The notes under the pieces were generated by a model. It was not told the origin of the DNA and ran no database searches. It saw nothing but the letters and a program-made list of their open reading frames with translations. From Acinetobacter lwoffii (GTDB taxonomy: Bacteria; Pseudomonadota; Gammaproteobacteria; Pseudomonadales; Moraxellaceae), in NCBI RefSeq assembly GCF_024129735.1, contig NZ_JAMXXK010000020.1, positions 1-52,768 on the forward strand: 52,768 nucleotides of DNA, in the 5' to 3' direction. This document shows positions 25,128 to 34,934 of the stretch, piece after piece (within the stretch, counting starts at the first letter, position 1; every line of letters starts with the position of its first letter). Made by a program: the position numbers and the translations under genes.

Positions 25128-26695
25128 TGAGCAATTTAGTTACCATAACATCAAAAATTTATGATGCTTCAGGAAAATATGTCATTAATTTAAAAGTTAA
25201 ATCACGCTATAAAGGTTCATCGAGAGAAAATACAAATAAAACAGATAAAGATGGTTTATTTATATTTCAGGGTTCACCAAATCGAACTGTGGAAATTTTA
25301 GCTAAGCCACCTAATGTGGAAGATTATATCGTTATTAAAACGATTGATTCTTCAATCATTTCTTCTAGAAAGAATCCTGTAAAAGTATCCTTGCCTAAAA
25401 GTATAGAGGAGTATCATAAAGAAAAAGTGATGCCTACTACAAAAGGTATAGTTACGACTTTATTTAAAATAATAGACTGCAATGAGAAAATATTAACGAG
25501 TTTCCCGGTAAAATCTCGCCCTAAAGGAAAACAAAGTTCATTTGAACGTCATACCAATGAGCAAGGCATTGTAGAGGTGGTATCTTCACCTAATCGAGAT
25601 ATTGAAATTCTAGTTTTGACTTCAAATGATGAGTTTGCTCTAAAAGGTGCTGTTAACTCTGAGCATGGCTCTCAAATACCAAAAATAATTAAACTAGATG
25701 AACCCTATGAAAACTTTAAAAGTGAATCAAATATCCAACTTCTAGATAGAGAAGGAAATAGTTATATCGTTGAAAATACAAAGATCGAAATACTTTATTT
25801 GGGAAATAAGATAACAAAAATTTCAAATACCTCTAATGGGAAATTTTCATTTCCAAGTATGATTGGGGAAAAAATACAGATCACGGTATTTAAACCTGAT
25901 GGTAATCCCTTGGAACCGAAAACTCATGTGGTAAAAAGGATTAAAGAAGATTCCATAAAATTGAAATTAGATGTAGATATTATTAAGGGTGGTACCGAAC
26001 AGAATAAGCCGACCCTAGATAAGAATATAGAGAAACTCTGTACAGCAGAATGTATCGTAGAAACATATACTTTTGAAACTTCTTTAGGAACAATGGTTAT
26101 TTCAAAAGAATCTCTTGATTCAATTTTAAAATGGGAGAAATACGAATCTAAACCTTATGTACCTAGTAAGGGAAAAGATGGTAAAAGTGGTGTAACATTA
26201 GGATATGGTTACGATTTAGGACATCAAAGTCTTGAACAAATTAAAAAGGATTTAATTTTTTATTATACTTCGAGTCAAATTCAACGTTTATTAAAAGCTC
26301 AAGGAAAAAGAGGTTTGGCAGCACAAGCATTAGTAAACAGCCTTTCTGATATTATTATAAATAAAGATAAAGCTTATCAGATGGTGATGATAGTAAAAAA
26401 AAGGTATGCGGAGGATACATTAAAAGTTTATCCAGATATTTTAAAATATCATCCTCATTGCCAAGGAGCTATTTTATCGCTTGTATATAACAGATATATA
26501 GGTTTGAAAGGAGATCGTCGTAAAGAAATGAAAGAAATTCAAGATGATCTTAAAAAGAATGGAAAAAAGGTTCCTTTATTCTTAAGAAGTATGAAACGAC
26601 TATGGACTACAAAAGCTAATAGAGGATTACAGGCTAGACGGGAAGATGAAGCAAAAATTTTTGAAAAAGGATTAAAATGTGAATGCTATAAGTAA
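25124..26695 (+). CDS. Predicted T6SS muramidase effector (pesticin/T4-lysozyme-like)
   Basis: 523 aa. Three N-terminal beta-rich segments: two are clear repeats 104 residues apart (VKSR at 25-28 and 129-132; SPNR at 51-54 and 155-158), a third is at about 205-270. The C-terminal domain (about 320-523) has WEKYES with candidate catalytic Glu338, then GVTLGYGYDLG with Thr358 and Asp364; the T-to-D spacing equals that of pesticin (T201/D207). It would cleave peptidoglycan of target cells. No signal peptide, as expected for T6SS cargo. Start overlaps vgrG; A+T-rich, suggesting transfer. Confidence 0.8.
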   Translation: MMSNLVTITSKIYDASGKYVINLKVKSRYKGSSRENTNKTDKDGLFIFQGSPNRTVEILAKPPNVEDYIVIKTIDSSIISSRKNPVKVSLPKSIEEYHKEKVMPTTKGIVTTLFKIIDCNEKILTSFPVKSRPKGKQSSFERHTNEQGIVEVVSSPNRDIEILVLTSNDEFALKGAVNSEHGSQIPKIIKLDEPYENFKSESNIQLLDREGNSYIVENTKIEILYLGNKITKISNTSNGKFSFPSMIGEKIQITVFKPDGNPLEPKTHVVKRIKEDSIKLKLDVDIIKGGTEQNKPTLDKNIEKLCTAECIVETYTFETSLGTMVISKESLDSILKWEKYESKPYVPSKGKDGKSGVTLGYGYDLGHQSLEQIKKDLIFYYTSSQIQRLLKAQGKRGLAAQALVNSLSDIIINKDKAYQMVMIVKKRYAEDTLKVYPDILKYHPHCQGAILSLVYNRYIGLKGDRRKEMKEIQDDLKKNGKKVPLFLRSMKRLWTTKANRGLQARREDEAKIFEKGLKCECYK

Positions 26696-27077
26696 ACTTT
26701 TTATTCTGAATATTTTATTTATTTCTTTAAACTCTTATGCAGTGTCTCCTGAAGACTTTTTATATCAGGATGCTTTGAAAATACAGTGTAAAGAAGGAAG
26801 TCCTATGCAAGAGGATTTAATGTATTGTGTTTCAAGAAGTTATTTAGAGTCAGATAAAAAATTAAATATAGAATATAGAAAAAGAATGAAAATATTAAAA
26901 GGAATTAAAAAAGAAAAATTACTAGCGAGTCAAAGATTGTGGTTAAAGAATAGAAAAAATAAATGTAACTCTGAATATGCAGCTGCAGAGGAAGGGCGTG
27001 AAGCACCGATTTATTTAATAGATTGTTATGCTCAAGAAAATTATCAAAGAGTTAGATTTATAAAAAATTATAAATAA
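26679..27077 (+). CDS. LprI/DUF1311-like secreted protein, probable immunity protein
   Basis: 132 aa, GTG start inside the effector's 3' end (17-base overlap), preceded by AAAAAGG. A signal peptide at about 1-21 (ending NSYA) directs it to the periplasm. The mature domain shows the LprI pattern: four Cys, SYLESDKKLNIEYRKRM, LLASQRLWLKNRKNKC. LprI of Mycobacterium is a lysozyme inhibitor. Periplasmic site, lysozyme-inhibitor fold and coupling to a muramidase effector make it the likely cognate immunity protein. That pairing is inference. Confidence 0.8.
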   Translation: MNAISKLFILNILFISLNSYAVSPEDFLYQDALKIQCKEGSPMQEDLMYCVSRSYLESDKKLNIEYRKRMKILKGIKKEKLLASQRLWLKNRKNKCNSEYAAAEEGREAPIYLIDCYAQENYQRVRFIKNYK

Positions 27078-27088
27078 TTTAAAAATAG

Positions 27089-27118
27089 AAAAGCAGCTAT
27101 TTTTTAGCTGCTTTTTTC
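27089..27118 (+). terminator. Terminator closing the vgrG-effector-immunity unit
   Basis: AAAAGCAGCTA, TTTTT-type loop, TAGCTGCTTTT followed by T-rich sequence: an 11-bp stem 12 bases after the immunity gene stop. It may also serve the converging peroxidase gene. Confidence 0.9.
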
Positions 27119-27120
27119 TT

Positions 27121-28041
27121 TTACCCTTCCAAAACTTCTTCCAGCAACTCCTCACTCGGTGCAAAGTAATATGCGCCATCCAGCGGAGTTACGAAGTGCA
27201 GCAGGCGGTCATGAATCCCATCACCAGACGTACCAAACATACGTTCTAACATAGCATCAATAATTTTTAGATCTTTGGTATATGCAATAAAGAATAAACC
27301 CTGGTCACCACGTCCGTCACCATAAGGTAGAGAATGACGCAGAATTTCCATTTCTTCGCCTTCTTCATCTTCAACTACAGTACGTGCTACGTGCGCATTT
27401 TCAGGTTTGACTTCATCATCCAATTCAATAGATTCAAGTTTGGTGCGACCCATAACCTTTTCTTGAGTATCAACTTTTAGCTTTTTCCATTTTTCCAGGT
27501 TATGCGCATAACGCTGAGCAAAAATAAATGAACCATCTTGGAAAATACCTGAATTTTCACCTAATAATGCGACTTCAGCACGATTATCCGGGAATTGCGG
27601 ATTTTCAGTTCCATCAATAAATCCGGTTATGTCACGACCATCAAAATAGCGGAAGCAAACCCGCTCATCCAGTACTTGAACCTGATCCTGAATGCCTTCA
27701 AAAAAAGCCTGACTGAGTGCAAAGCAGATATCAGCCCGAGCACTGGCAATATGAATCAGTACATCTGCTGGAACAACCGGCATTTCAAATGAACCATGAA
27801 TGGGTTCAAGCTGTTTAAAACCTGCCGGACTTTGTGAATAAAGTCTTGACCAAAGCTCAGGACCGAAAGCCACTGCCGTTTTAATTTGTGCTTGAGGATG
27901 TTGCGTAATCAGACGATCACGTGAAGTAAACAGATGTTCAAGTTGTTCTTTTAATTTTTCAATACTCAAATCTTTAAGACGTAAAACAATAAAGCGAGCA
28001 TGATCTGAAGGGAGAGGCAAGATTACCGATTGGGCTGTCAT
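27121..28041 (-). CDS. DyP-type heme peroxidase
   Basis: 306 aa, YfeX-like size, no Tat signal so cytoplasmic. The family signature GFIDGTENP (catalytic Asp) is at about 138-146; the heme-ligand His is in ENAHVART and the distal Arg in EILRHSLPYG. DyP peroxidases oxidise dyes and porphyrin-like substrates with H2O2. It converges with the T6SS module and is transcribed alone. Confidence 0.93.
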   Translation of the reverse strand: MTAQSVILPLPSDHARFIVLRLKDLSIEKLKEQLEHLFTSRDRLITQHPQAQIKTAVAFGPELWSRLYSQSPAGFKQLEPIHGSFEMPVVPADVLIHIASARADICFALSQAFFEGIQDQVQVLDERVCFRYFDGRDITGFIDGTENPQFPDNRAEVALLGENSGIFQDGSFIFAQRYAHNLEKWKKLKVDTQEKVMGRTKLESIELDDEVKPENAHVARTVVEDEEGEEMEILRHSLPYGDGRGDQGLFFIAYTKDLKIIDAMLERMFGTSGDGIHDRLLHFVTPLDGAYYFAPSEELLEEVLEG

Positions 28042-28202
28042 TCATGGCTCCTGTAAGGATAGATCCTGTTTTTTAATGTACATATTGTGCCTGAAGCCAG
28101 ACAGAGTGAATAGTGCAGTGCCTTATATTTAAGCAAGTTTTTAGCCTGATTTTATTGGAAAATTCATATAATATTGGGCAAGTTTTGCTGAGTTAAATAT
28201 TC

Positions 28203-28823
28203 ATGTCCTATCAAATATGGTTTGCCTATATGTTGGCCTGCTGGGTGATTAGTGTCTCTCCGGGTGCTGGTGCAATTGCATCGATGTCGAGCGGATTGAA
28301 TTATGGTTTTCGGCATGGTTACTGGAATGCGCTGGGTCTGCAACTGGCTTTACTGGTACAGATTGCAGTGGTTGCAGCAGGCGTGGGAGTTTTGTTTGCG
28401 ACAACCCCATGGGCATTTTTAGTGGTGAAATGGTTTGGTGTTGGCTACCTGTTATATTTGGCAGTTTTGCAATGGAAAGCACCTGCACAGAACATCGAAA
28501 TTAAACATGAATTGACGCGAAAATCGAGAGGAAAACTGGTACTGCATGGTTTCTTGGTTAATATCACTAATCCTAAAGCCATCGTATTTTTACTGGCCGT
28601 CTTGCCGCAATTTCTGGATTTGTCCAAACCACAATGGATTCAGTATTTGATTATGGCTGCAACAATGGTGACGATTGATCTGATTGTGATGGCGGGTTAT
28701 ACCGGATTGGCTGCTAAAGTTTTAAGGCTACTAAAATCACCGAAACAACAAAAAGTCATGAACCGGACTTTTGCCGGTTTATTTGCAGGTGCTGCATTTT
28801 TATTGAGTTTGGTGCATCAATAA
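28203..28823 (+). CDS. LysE/RhtB family amino-acid exporter
   Basis: 206 aa with about six membrane helices. The N-terminal VSPGAGAIASMSSGLNYGF matches the RhtB signature, and NITNPKAIVFLLAVLPQFLD is the conserved N-P-K segment. Export of homoserine/threonine-type amino acids or metabolites is likely, substrate unproven. It is distinct from the more divergent LysE-like gene at 5.8 kb. Confidence 0.9.
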   Translation: MSYQIWFAYMLACWVISVSPGAGAIASMSSGLNYGFRHGYWNALGLQLALLVQIAVVAAGVGVLFATTPWAFLVVKWFGVGYLLYLAVLQWKAPAQNIEIKHELTRKSRGKLVLHGFLVNITNPKAIVFLLAVLPQFLDLSKPQWIQYLIMAATMVTIDLIVMAGYTGLAAKVLRLLKSPKQQKVMNRTFAGLFAGAAFLLSLVHQ

Positions 28824-28833
28824 CGAGTGTTTG

Positions 28834-28854
28834 CTCTCTCCTTAAAGGAGAGAG
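28834..28854. other. Strong hairpin between convergent genes
   Basis: CTCTCTCCT, TAA, AGGAGAGAG forms a 9-bp perfect stem after the LysE gene and before the znuB stop. No T-run on either side, so it may act as an mRNA 3' barrier. Confidence 0.5.
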
Positions 28855-28897
28855 GCTGAATAGATCATTAGAAAATCATCATGATTTAACAGAAAGA

Positions 28898-29698
28898 TTA
28901 ATTCAGCTTTTTAAACTTCTGCACACAGAAGATCAGTGCAAATAGCACCGCCATGGTCAGGACAATGGTTAAACCTGTCGAAGTATTGAGACCTGCACTC
29001 GACCATAGGCCCACGGTCACCCCAATTTGCGCAATCACGAATGCCCAGATCACCATTTGTTTTGGTGAATGTGCAAGGAGTCGTGCAGTCAGAGCAGGGA
29101 TCACCAGTAATGCCCCCATGAGTAATGAACCCACTGCTTTCAGGGCAAGCACGGTAAACAATGCCAATAACAACATAAAGATCAGGCGTTGCCATTTGGC
29201 ATTTACACCTTCACTGACCGCCATGTCCGGATCAATCGCGATTTGAATCTGCGCTTGCCAGCTCTTATAGAGGACGGCTAAGGCCAGAATAATCACGATA
29301 GCAAAGGTGGGTAAGTCCGTCCAAGAAATCGTCAGTAGATCACCAAATAGATAGCTGAGAAGTTCCGGTCTTAAACTCGGTAAATGCTGAATGAACAATA
29401 GACCTGAGCAAAGCAGTGTTGCTGAACACAGCGCCAGCAAGGCATCATTCGGCAGGCGCGGATCATGCAGCACCCACAAAACCCCTACCAATAATAAGGC
29501 AATAAAAGTGACTCCCATCCAGAGAGGTAAACTTAAAGCCCCAGCGATGGCAACACCGAGCAAAGTACCGTGTGCCATGGTATCGGCAAAAAATGACATA
29601 CGCCGCCAGAGCATGAGACAGCCCAGCGGTGCAGTCAGAAATACCAATAGCGTTCCCATGATCCATGCAGGTAAAAGGAGTTGTAACCAATCCATCAT
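28898..29698 (-). CDS. znuB: Zinc ABC transporter permease ZnuB
   Basis: 266 aa with about eight membrane helices. ABC-3 family features are clear: APLGCLMLWRRMSFFADTMAHGTLLGVA near the N-terminus and VGSLLMGALLVIPALTARLLA at about 190-210. It forms the inner-membrane channel for high-affinity zinc uptake with ZnuC and ZnuA. The start lies three bases beyond the znuC stop, so the two are translated together. Confidence 0.95.
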   Translation of the reverse strand: MMDWLQLLLPAWIMGTLLVFLTAPLGCLMLWRRMSFFADTMAHGTLLGVAIAGALSLPLWMGVTFIALLLVGVLWVLHDPRLPNDALLALCSATLLCSGLLFIQHLPSLRPELLSYLFGDLLTISWTDLPTFAIVIILALAVLYKSWQAQIQIAIDPDMAVSEGVNAKWQRLIFMLLLALFTVLALKAVGSLLMGALLVIPALTARLLAHSPKQMVIWAFVIAQIGVTVGLWSSAGLNTSTGLTIVLTMAVLFALIFCVQKFKKLN

Positions 29699-29701
29699 GG
29701 T

Positions 29702-30493
29702 TTAAGCTTCCGGCTCGGGGTGAATATGAGGGCGTGAATCATGCTGACAGGGGGTGGCAGAATCGCCGTGCGCGCAATGATCATGATGATGTTGATAGAA
29801 CACCCGATTGGTGCCAAAAATCGCCTGATATTCGGGATGTTGCTGCACGCTTTCCGGCAGGCCACTACAGCAGATATGCTTGTTCAGGCACACGACCCGA
29901 GTCGTACCTTGCATCACCCATTGCAGGTCATGTGAAACCATCAGTACGGCACAGCCATATTTTTCCGGCAAGTTACGCACATATTCATACAGTTCAGCTT
30001 CGGACTGGATGTCTAGACCCTGCATTGGTTCATCGAGGACTAAAATATCCGGCTGGCGTAATAAGGCGCGGGCCAGTAGCACCCGTTGACGTTCACCGCC
30101 AGACAACTGCTGCACTTTAGAATCTTGCAGTTTACTAATGCCGGTATCGCGAATAATTTCGGTTTTAATCTCGGACGGACACTTTTCTAGTGCCAATAAA
30201 TCTTTCACCCGTAGCGGCAAGCTATGTGAGGGATTGAATTTCTGTGGCACATAAGAGAATTTGAGTTTGCGCGCAGTCTTGATCTCACCTGATTGCGGTT
30301 TCAAAATGCCCAGCATGACTTTAATTAAGGTCGATTTACCAGCACCATTGGGACCAATCAGTGTGACAATTTCTTTCTCTTGTAACGAGAAATCAATGGC
30401 TTTTAAGATATCGCGCTCATCGATTTTGACCCAGATCTTGGAAAGCTGAATCAAGGGAGAGGCACTTAAGCTTTGTTGCGGCACTGCTGACAA
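29702..30493 (-). CDS. znuC: Zinc ABC transporter ATPase ZnuC
   Basis: 263 aa. Walker A GPNGAGKST at about 43-51, signature LSGGERQRVLLARAL, Walker B ILVLDEP and switch His in VSHDLQWV. The C-terminal tail is His-rich (QHHHDHCAHG, HIHPEPEA), a likely zinc-binding extension, as in E. coli ZnuC but longer. The start overlaps the zur gene by 28 bases, so zur, znuC and znuB form one operon; an alternative internal start is possible. Confidence 0.95.
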   Translation of the reverse strand: MSAVPQQSLSASPLIQLSKIWVKIDERDILKAIDFSLQEKEIVTLIGPNGAGKSTLIKVMLGILKPQSGEIKTARKLKFSYVPQKFNPSHSLPLRVKDLLALEKCPSEIKTEIIRDTGISKLQDSKVQQLSGGERQRVLLARALLRQPDILVLDEPMQGLDIQSEAELYEYVRNLPEKYGCAVLMVSHDLQWVMQGTTRVVCLNKHICCSGLPESVQQHPEYQAIFGTNRVFYQHHHDHCAHGDSATPCQHDSRPHIHPEPEA

Positions 30494-30963
30494 ATTCCTG
30501 AAATTTCGATAATGCTGTGATGTGCCGTGAAGTCGTCCGAGCTGGCCAGTGCATCGAGTTGATCGAGTAAGCCCTGAGCCGACGCTTCTTTCACGGCTTT
30601 ACATTCGGTGCAGATTAAAAAAGCAGCCTGATGACCTTCACGCGGATGGCAACAGGGGATATAGGCATTGATCGAGGTCAGGCGATGAATCAGCCCTTTG
30701 CTTAATAAAAAATCCAGAGTGCGATACACCGTTGGTGGGGCTGCAGGACGATCACTGGCATTTTTCATTTGTGCCAGCAGATCATAGGCGCCCATCGGGC
30801 CATGCGCATTTAGAATGAGTTCCAGCACTTCTTTACGTAAAGGTGTAAGGCGTGCGCCGCTTGCTGCACAAAGACTTTCCGCTTCAGCAAGACGTTGTGC
30901 GACATTGGGATGGTCGTGCACGCCGTGCAATGCGTTGTGGTGTTCGTGCGAACAGGAACCCAT
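30466..30963 (-). CDS. zur: Zinc uptake regulator Zur (Fur family)
   Basis: 165 aa. The winged helix (about 35-95) includes LTPLRKEVLELILNAHGPMGAYDLL and the recognition part PAAPPTVYRTLDFLLSKGLIHRL. Two Cys pairs (ICTECK and GICQQC) form the structural zinc site. An N-terminal His-rich stretch (SHEHHNALHGVHDH) is notable. With zinc bound it represses znu genes; a Zur box lies in the divergent spacer. Confidence 0.95.
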   Translation of the reverse strand: MGSCSHEHHNALHGVHDHPNVAQRLAEAESLCAASGARLTPLRKEVLELILNAHGPMGAYDLLAQMKNASDRPAAPPTVYRTLDFLLSKGLIHRLTSINAYIPCCHPREGHQAAFLICTECKAVKEASAQGLLDQLDALASSDDFTAHHSIIEISGICQQCRNKA

Positions 30964-31058
30964 AGTTCACCTCAAGTGCGAAACTGAAAATTAATAGATT
31001 TCAAATCTTAACATGAAGCGTTCTGAGTTTCGATTAGGCATAGGTATTTTTGTATTTT

Positions 31059-31073
31059 TGTTATATTATAACA
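31059..31073. promoter_or_regulatory. Zur box in the zur/znuA divergent region
   Basis: TGTTATATTATAACA is a 15-bp palindrome that contains GTTATANTATAAC, the core of the gammaproteobacterial Zur consensus. It lies 37 bases before the znuA start and about 95 before zur, so it can control znuA and perhaps the zur-znuCB operon too. Confidence 0.9.
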
Positions 31074-31109
31074 CTTCCTGATTTTATCGTTTTTAAGTGA
31101 TTTCTACTC

Positions 31110-31946
31110 ATGTTCCGTCTCCTTGCAATCAGTCTGCTGGCATTGTTCAGTACACTCAGTTGGTCACAAAGTCTGGTGGTGTCTACGCAGCCGATCTATC
31201 TGATTGCCAAGAAAATTACCCAAGGTGTGGAACAGCCGACTTTATTGCTGGCCAACCAAAGTGGACATGATGTGAGTCTGACTCCGGCGCATCGAAAAAC
31301 TATTCAGAATGCAGGTCTGGTGATCTGGCTGGGTCAGGCGCATGAAGCACCCTTGGCCAAAGTGCTGAATGAAAGTAATAAAGGCATTGCACTGTTAGAC
31401 TCGGGGATATTGACCACCTTGCCGATGCGTAATCCGCGTGGCGAGGCCTTAAAAAATACGGTAGACACGCATGTCTGGCTCGATCCGAATAATGCGGTAC
31501 GGATAGGTTTCTTTATTGCGGCGCTACGTTCGCAGCAACTGCCGGAGCATCGTGAACGCTACTGGAAAAATGCCCGTGACTTTGCACAAAACATGTTTGC
31601 TACGGCCCAGCTTTATAGTTCAAGCAACAAAGCCAAATCCTATTGGTCTTATCACGATGCCTATCAGTATCTGGAACGCCCACTCAATTTAAAATTCATG
31701 GGTGCGCTGACCGATGATCCGCATGTTTCGCCAACCGTGGCGCAAATCAAGTTTTTACAGGATCATCGTCCACAACGCAAAATGTGCCTGCTGGCCGAAG
31801 GTCATGCCAGTGAAAACCAGTACCGCAAACTCAATCCGGTACTGTTCCAGCATGTCGATGAAAGCATGAGCGGGGCAGGGGACTTTGTGCAGGCTTGGCA
31901 GCAATTGGCCACAGAAACCCAGAAATGTGTACTAAATGCACGCTAA
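31110..31946 (+). CDS. znuA: Zinc ABC transporter periplasmic binding protein ZnuA
   Basis: 278 aa, with a signal peptide at about 1-19 (SLLALFSTLSWSQS). Zinc ligand regions match ZnuA: SGHDVSLTP, DTHVWLDP and YHDAYQYLE. It lacks the long His/Asp-rich loop of E. coli ZnuA; two Cys near the C-terminus (KMCLLAEG, QKCVLNA) probably form a disulfide. Divergent from zur and controlled by the Zur box just upstream. Captures Zn2+ for ZnuBC. Confidence 0.93.
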   Translation: MFRLLAISLLALFSTLSWSQSLVVSTQPIYLIAKKITQGVEQPTLLLANQSGHDVSLTPAHRKTIQNAGLVIWLGQAHEAPLAKVLNESNKGIALLDSGILTTLPMRNPRGEALKNTVDTHVWLDPNNAVRIGFFIAALRSQQLPEHRERYWKNARDFAQNMFATAQLYSSSNKAKSYWSYHDAYQYLERPLNLKFMGALTDDPHVSPTVAQIKFLQDHRPQRKMCLLAEGHASENQYRKLNPVLFQHVDESMSGAGDFVQAWQQLATETQKCVLNAR

Positions 31947-32027
31947 TGATTTAAAAAATAGACAGATTTTGATTAGTTTAACAGCAGTGACCCGATTTAA
32001 AAAAACACGACTAAGGTCGGGAAAAGA

Positions 32028-32056
32028 TTGCATGTTCAGGGGTGTAACTCTATAAT
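32028..32056 (+). promoter_or_regulatory. Promoter of the ATP synthase operon
   Basis: TTGCAT (32028-32033), exactly 17 bases, then a perfect TATAAT (32051-32056), about 65 bases before atpI. Confidence 0.85.
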
Positions 32057-32120
32057 GCCTGCGATTAAAAATAATCACCTGTTAAACTTGTCAAGCATGA
32101 TTGCTGTGAGTGAATAAATA

Positions 32121-32513
32121 ATGAGCCGAACTAGTCGCTTGATTGACCGACGATTAGCGAAAGCTTTGGTCCTCCTGCAAGCCTGTATGATCCCTGTTTC
32201 AGCCTTGATCGGCTGGGTCGTGAAAGACTCAACCGCAGCCTTGAGTGCAGCATTAGGTGCACTGGTATGTTGGCTCGCGACTTGTTATTTTTCGTGGCAA
32301 TCGTTTCGAGCAGCAGGAGCCCGCGCGTCTAAACAAGTTCTTTCGAACATGTATAAAGGCTTGATGGGAAAGTTTGCCATTGTGATTGTTGGTTTCATTT
32401 TAATTTTAAGCAATGTTAAACCGTTGTCAGCGGTGGCGTTGTTTTGTGGTTTTATACTTGTTCAAGCCATGTCGTGGGTCGCTCCGTTTTGGGCGTCACG
32501 TCTACAAAAATGA
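32121..32513 (+). CDS. atpI: ATP synthase accessory protein I
   Basis: 130 aa with four membrane helices; leading gene of the atp operon. AtpI helps assembly of the c-ring and is poorly conserved in sequence. The call rests on position, length and topology (ALVLLQACMIPVSALIGWV, DSTAALSAALGALVCWLATCYFSWQ). The long spacer of 110 bases to atpB is typical. Confidence 0.88.
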   Translation: MSRTSRLIDRRLAKALVLLQACMIPVSALIGWVVKDSTAALSAALGALVCWLATCYFSWQSFRAAGARASKQVLSNMYKGLMGKFAIVIVGFILILSNVKPLSAVALFCGFILVQAMSWVAPFWASRLQK

Positions 32514-32620
32514 GTATAAGCACAACAAGAAATTGAAAAGTTTTTCAGGAGCAGGCGAGATATCAAGCAGCACGCGATATTCGTTTGTTCTATTAGTTTT
32601 TTGACATTGACCAGGTGTGA

Positions 32621-33499
<879 letters not shown>

Positions 33500-33575
33500 T
33501 GGTATTGCCTAACTGTCAACGGATGGTTGGGCACACAATTTTTTAACTTAATTTGGTATAAAACCTAACCTCTGA

Positions 33576-33830
<255 letters not shown>

Positions 33831-33869
33831 TCAGCTTAATTCCGAAATTCACTATTTGAGGAATTTGCA

Positions 33870-34340
33870 ATGAATATCAACCTCACATTGTTTGGCCAAG
33901 CGATTGCGTTTGCGATTTTTGTCGCATTCTGCATGAAGTTTGTATGGCCACCACTAATCAATGCGATTAGTGAACGTCAGCGTAAAATCGCTGATGGCTT
34001 AAATGCTGCTGAAAAAGCGAAGGCTGACCTTGCAGATGCGCAAGCACAAGTGAAAGCTGAGTTAGACGCGGCAAAAGCACAAGCGGCTCAATTGATCGAA
34101 CAAGCGAACCGTCGTGGTGCACAATTGATCGAAGAAGCGCGTACCCAAGCTGCGGCTGAAGGTGAGCGTATTCGTCAACAGGCTAAAGAAGCTGTTGATA
34201 CTGAAATCAATGCTGCTCGCGAAGAATTGCGTCAACAAGTGGCTGCTCTTGCAGTAACTGGTGCTGAGAAAATTCTTAGCCAGCAAGTTGATGCAGAAGC
34301 TCACAATGCCATGCTGACTCAGCTGGCTGCTAAACTTTAA
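33870..34340 (+). CDS. atpF: F1Fo ATP synthase subunit b
   Basis: 156 aa. One N-terminal membrane helix (about 4-27) followed by a long Ala/Glu/Lys-rich coiled coil (about 30-140) that forms the peripheral stalk dimer holding F1 to subunit a. Normal length. Confidence 0.97.
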   Translation: MNINLTLFGQAIAFAIFVAFCMKFVWPPLINAISERQRKIADGLNAAEKAKADLADAQAQVKAELDAAKAQAAQLIEQANRRGAQLIEEARTQAAAEGERIRQQAKEAVDTEINAAREELRQQVAALAVTGAEKILSQQVDAEAHNAMLTQLAAKL

Positions 34341-34352
34341 GAGAGGCGGATT

Positions 34353-34889
34353 ATGGCTGAACTCTTGACGTTGGCACGCCCATACGCTAAAGCAGCATTT
34401 GCTTACGCTTCTGAGCAAAGTGCAACTGACTCTTGGTCAACAGCACTTGAATTGCTCAGTGCTGCGGTGCAAGACGAAGCATTTTCAGCTTATCTAAATC
34501 GCCCTGAGCTTACACCTGCTGAGCAGGTGGCTCTTTTTGCGAAAGTTTTAGGTGAAGACCAAACTGCAGCAGTGTCTAACTTCCTGACATTGCTTGCAGA
34601 GAATAACCGTTTGGTTCTTCTTCCTGAGATTGCAGCAGAATATGAGCAGCTTAAATCACAGAATAACAATACTGTGGATGTTGTGATTGAATCAGCATTC
34701 CCATTGACTTCTGTACAGGAACAACTTCTTACTCACGCATTAGAGAAAAAATTCGAAGCGGCGGTAAATGTTTCTGTAGAAGTTAACCCAGCGCTGATTG
34801 CTGGTGTAGTTATTCGTGCAGGCGACCAAGTGATAGATGATTCTGCGCTTAACAAGCTTGAAAAAATGCGTACTCGTCTTCTTGCTTAA
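34353..34889 (+). CDS. atpH: F1Fo ATP synthase subunit delta
   Basis: 178 aa. Begins [15 protein letters not shown] and ends with [24 protein letters not shown], both delta/OSCP signatures. It joins the peripheral stalk to the top of the alpha3beta3 head. Twelve bases after atpF with a GAGAGGCGG ribosome site. Confidence 0.97.
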   Translation: MAELLTLARPYAKAAFAYASEQSATDSWSTALELLSAAVQDEAFSAYLNRPELTPAEQVALFAKVLGEDQTAAVSNFLTLLAENNRLVLLPEIAAEYEQLKSQNNNTVDVVIESAFPLTSVQEQLLTHALEKKFEAAVNVSVEVNPALIAGVVIRAGDQVIDDSALNKLEKMRTRLLA

Positions 34890-34934
34890 TTGCATTTAGA
34901 AGACTGAACTTTAAAAAGATTGAGGTATAGCGCA

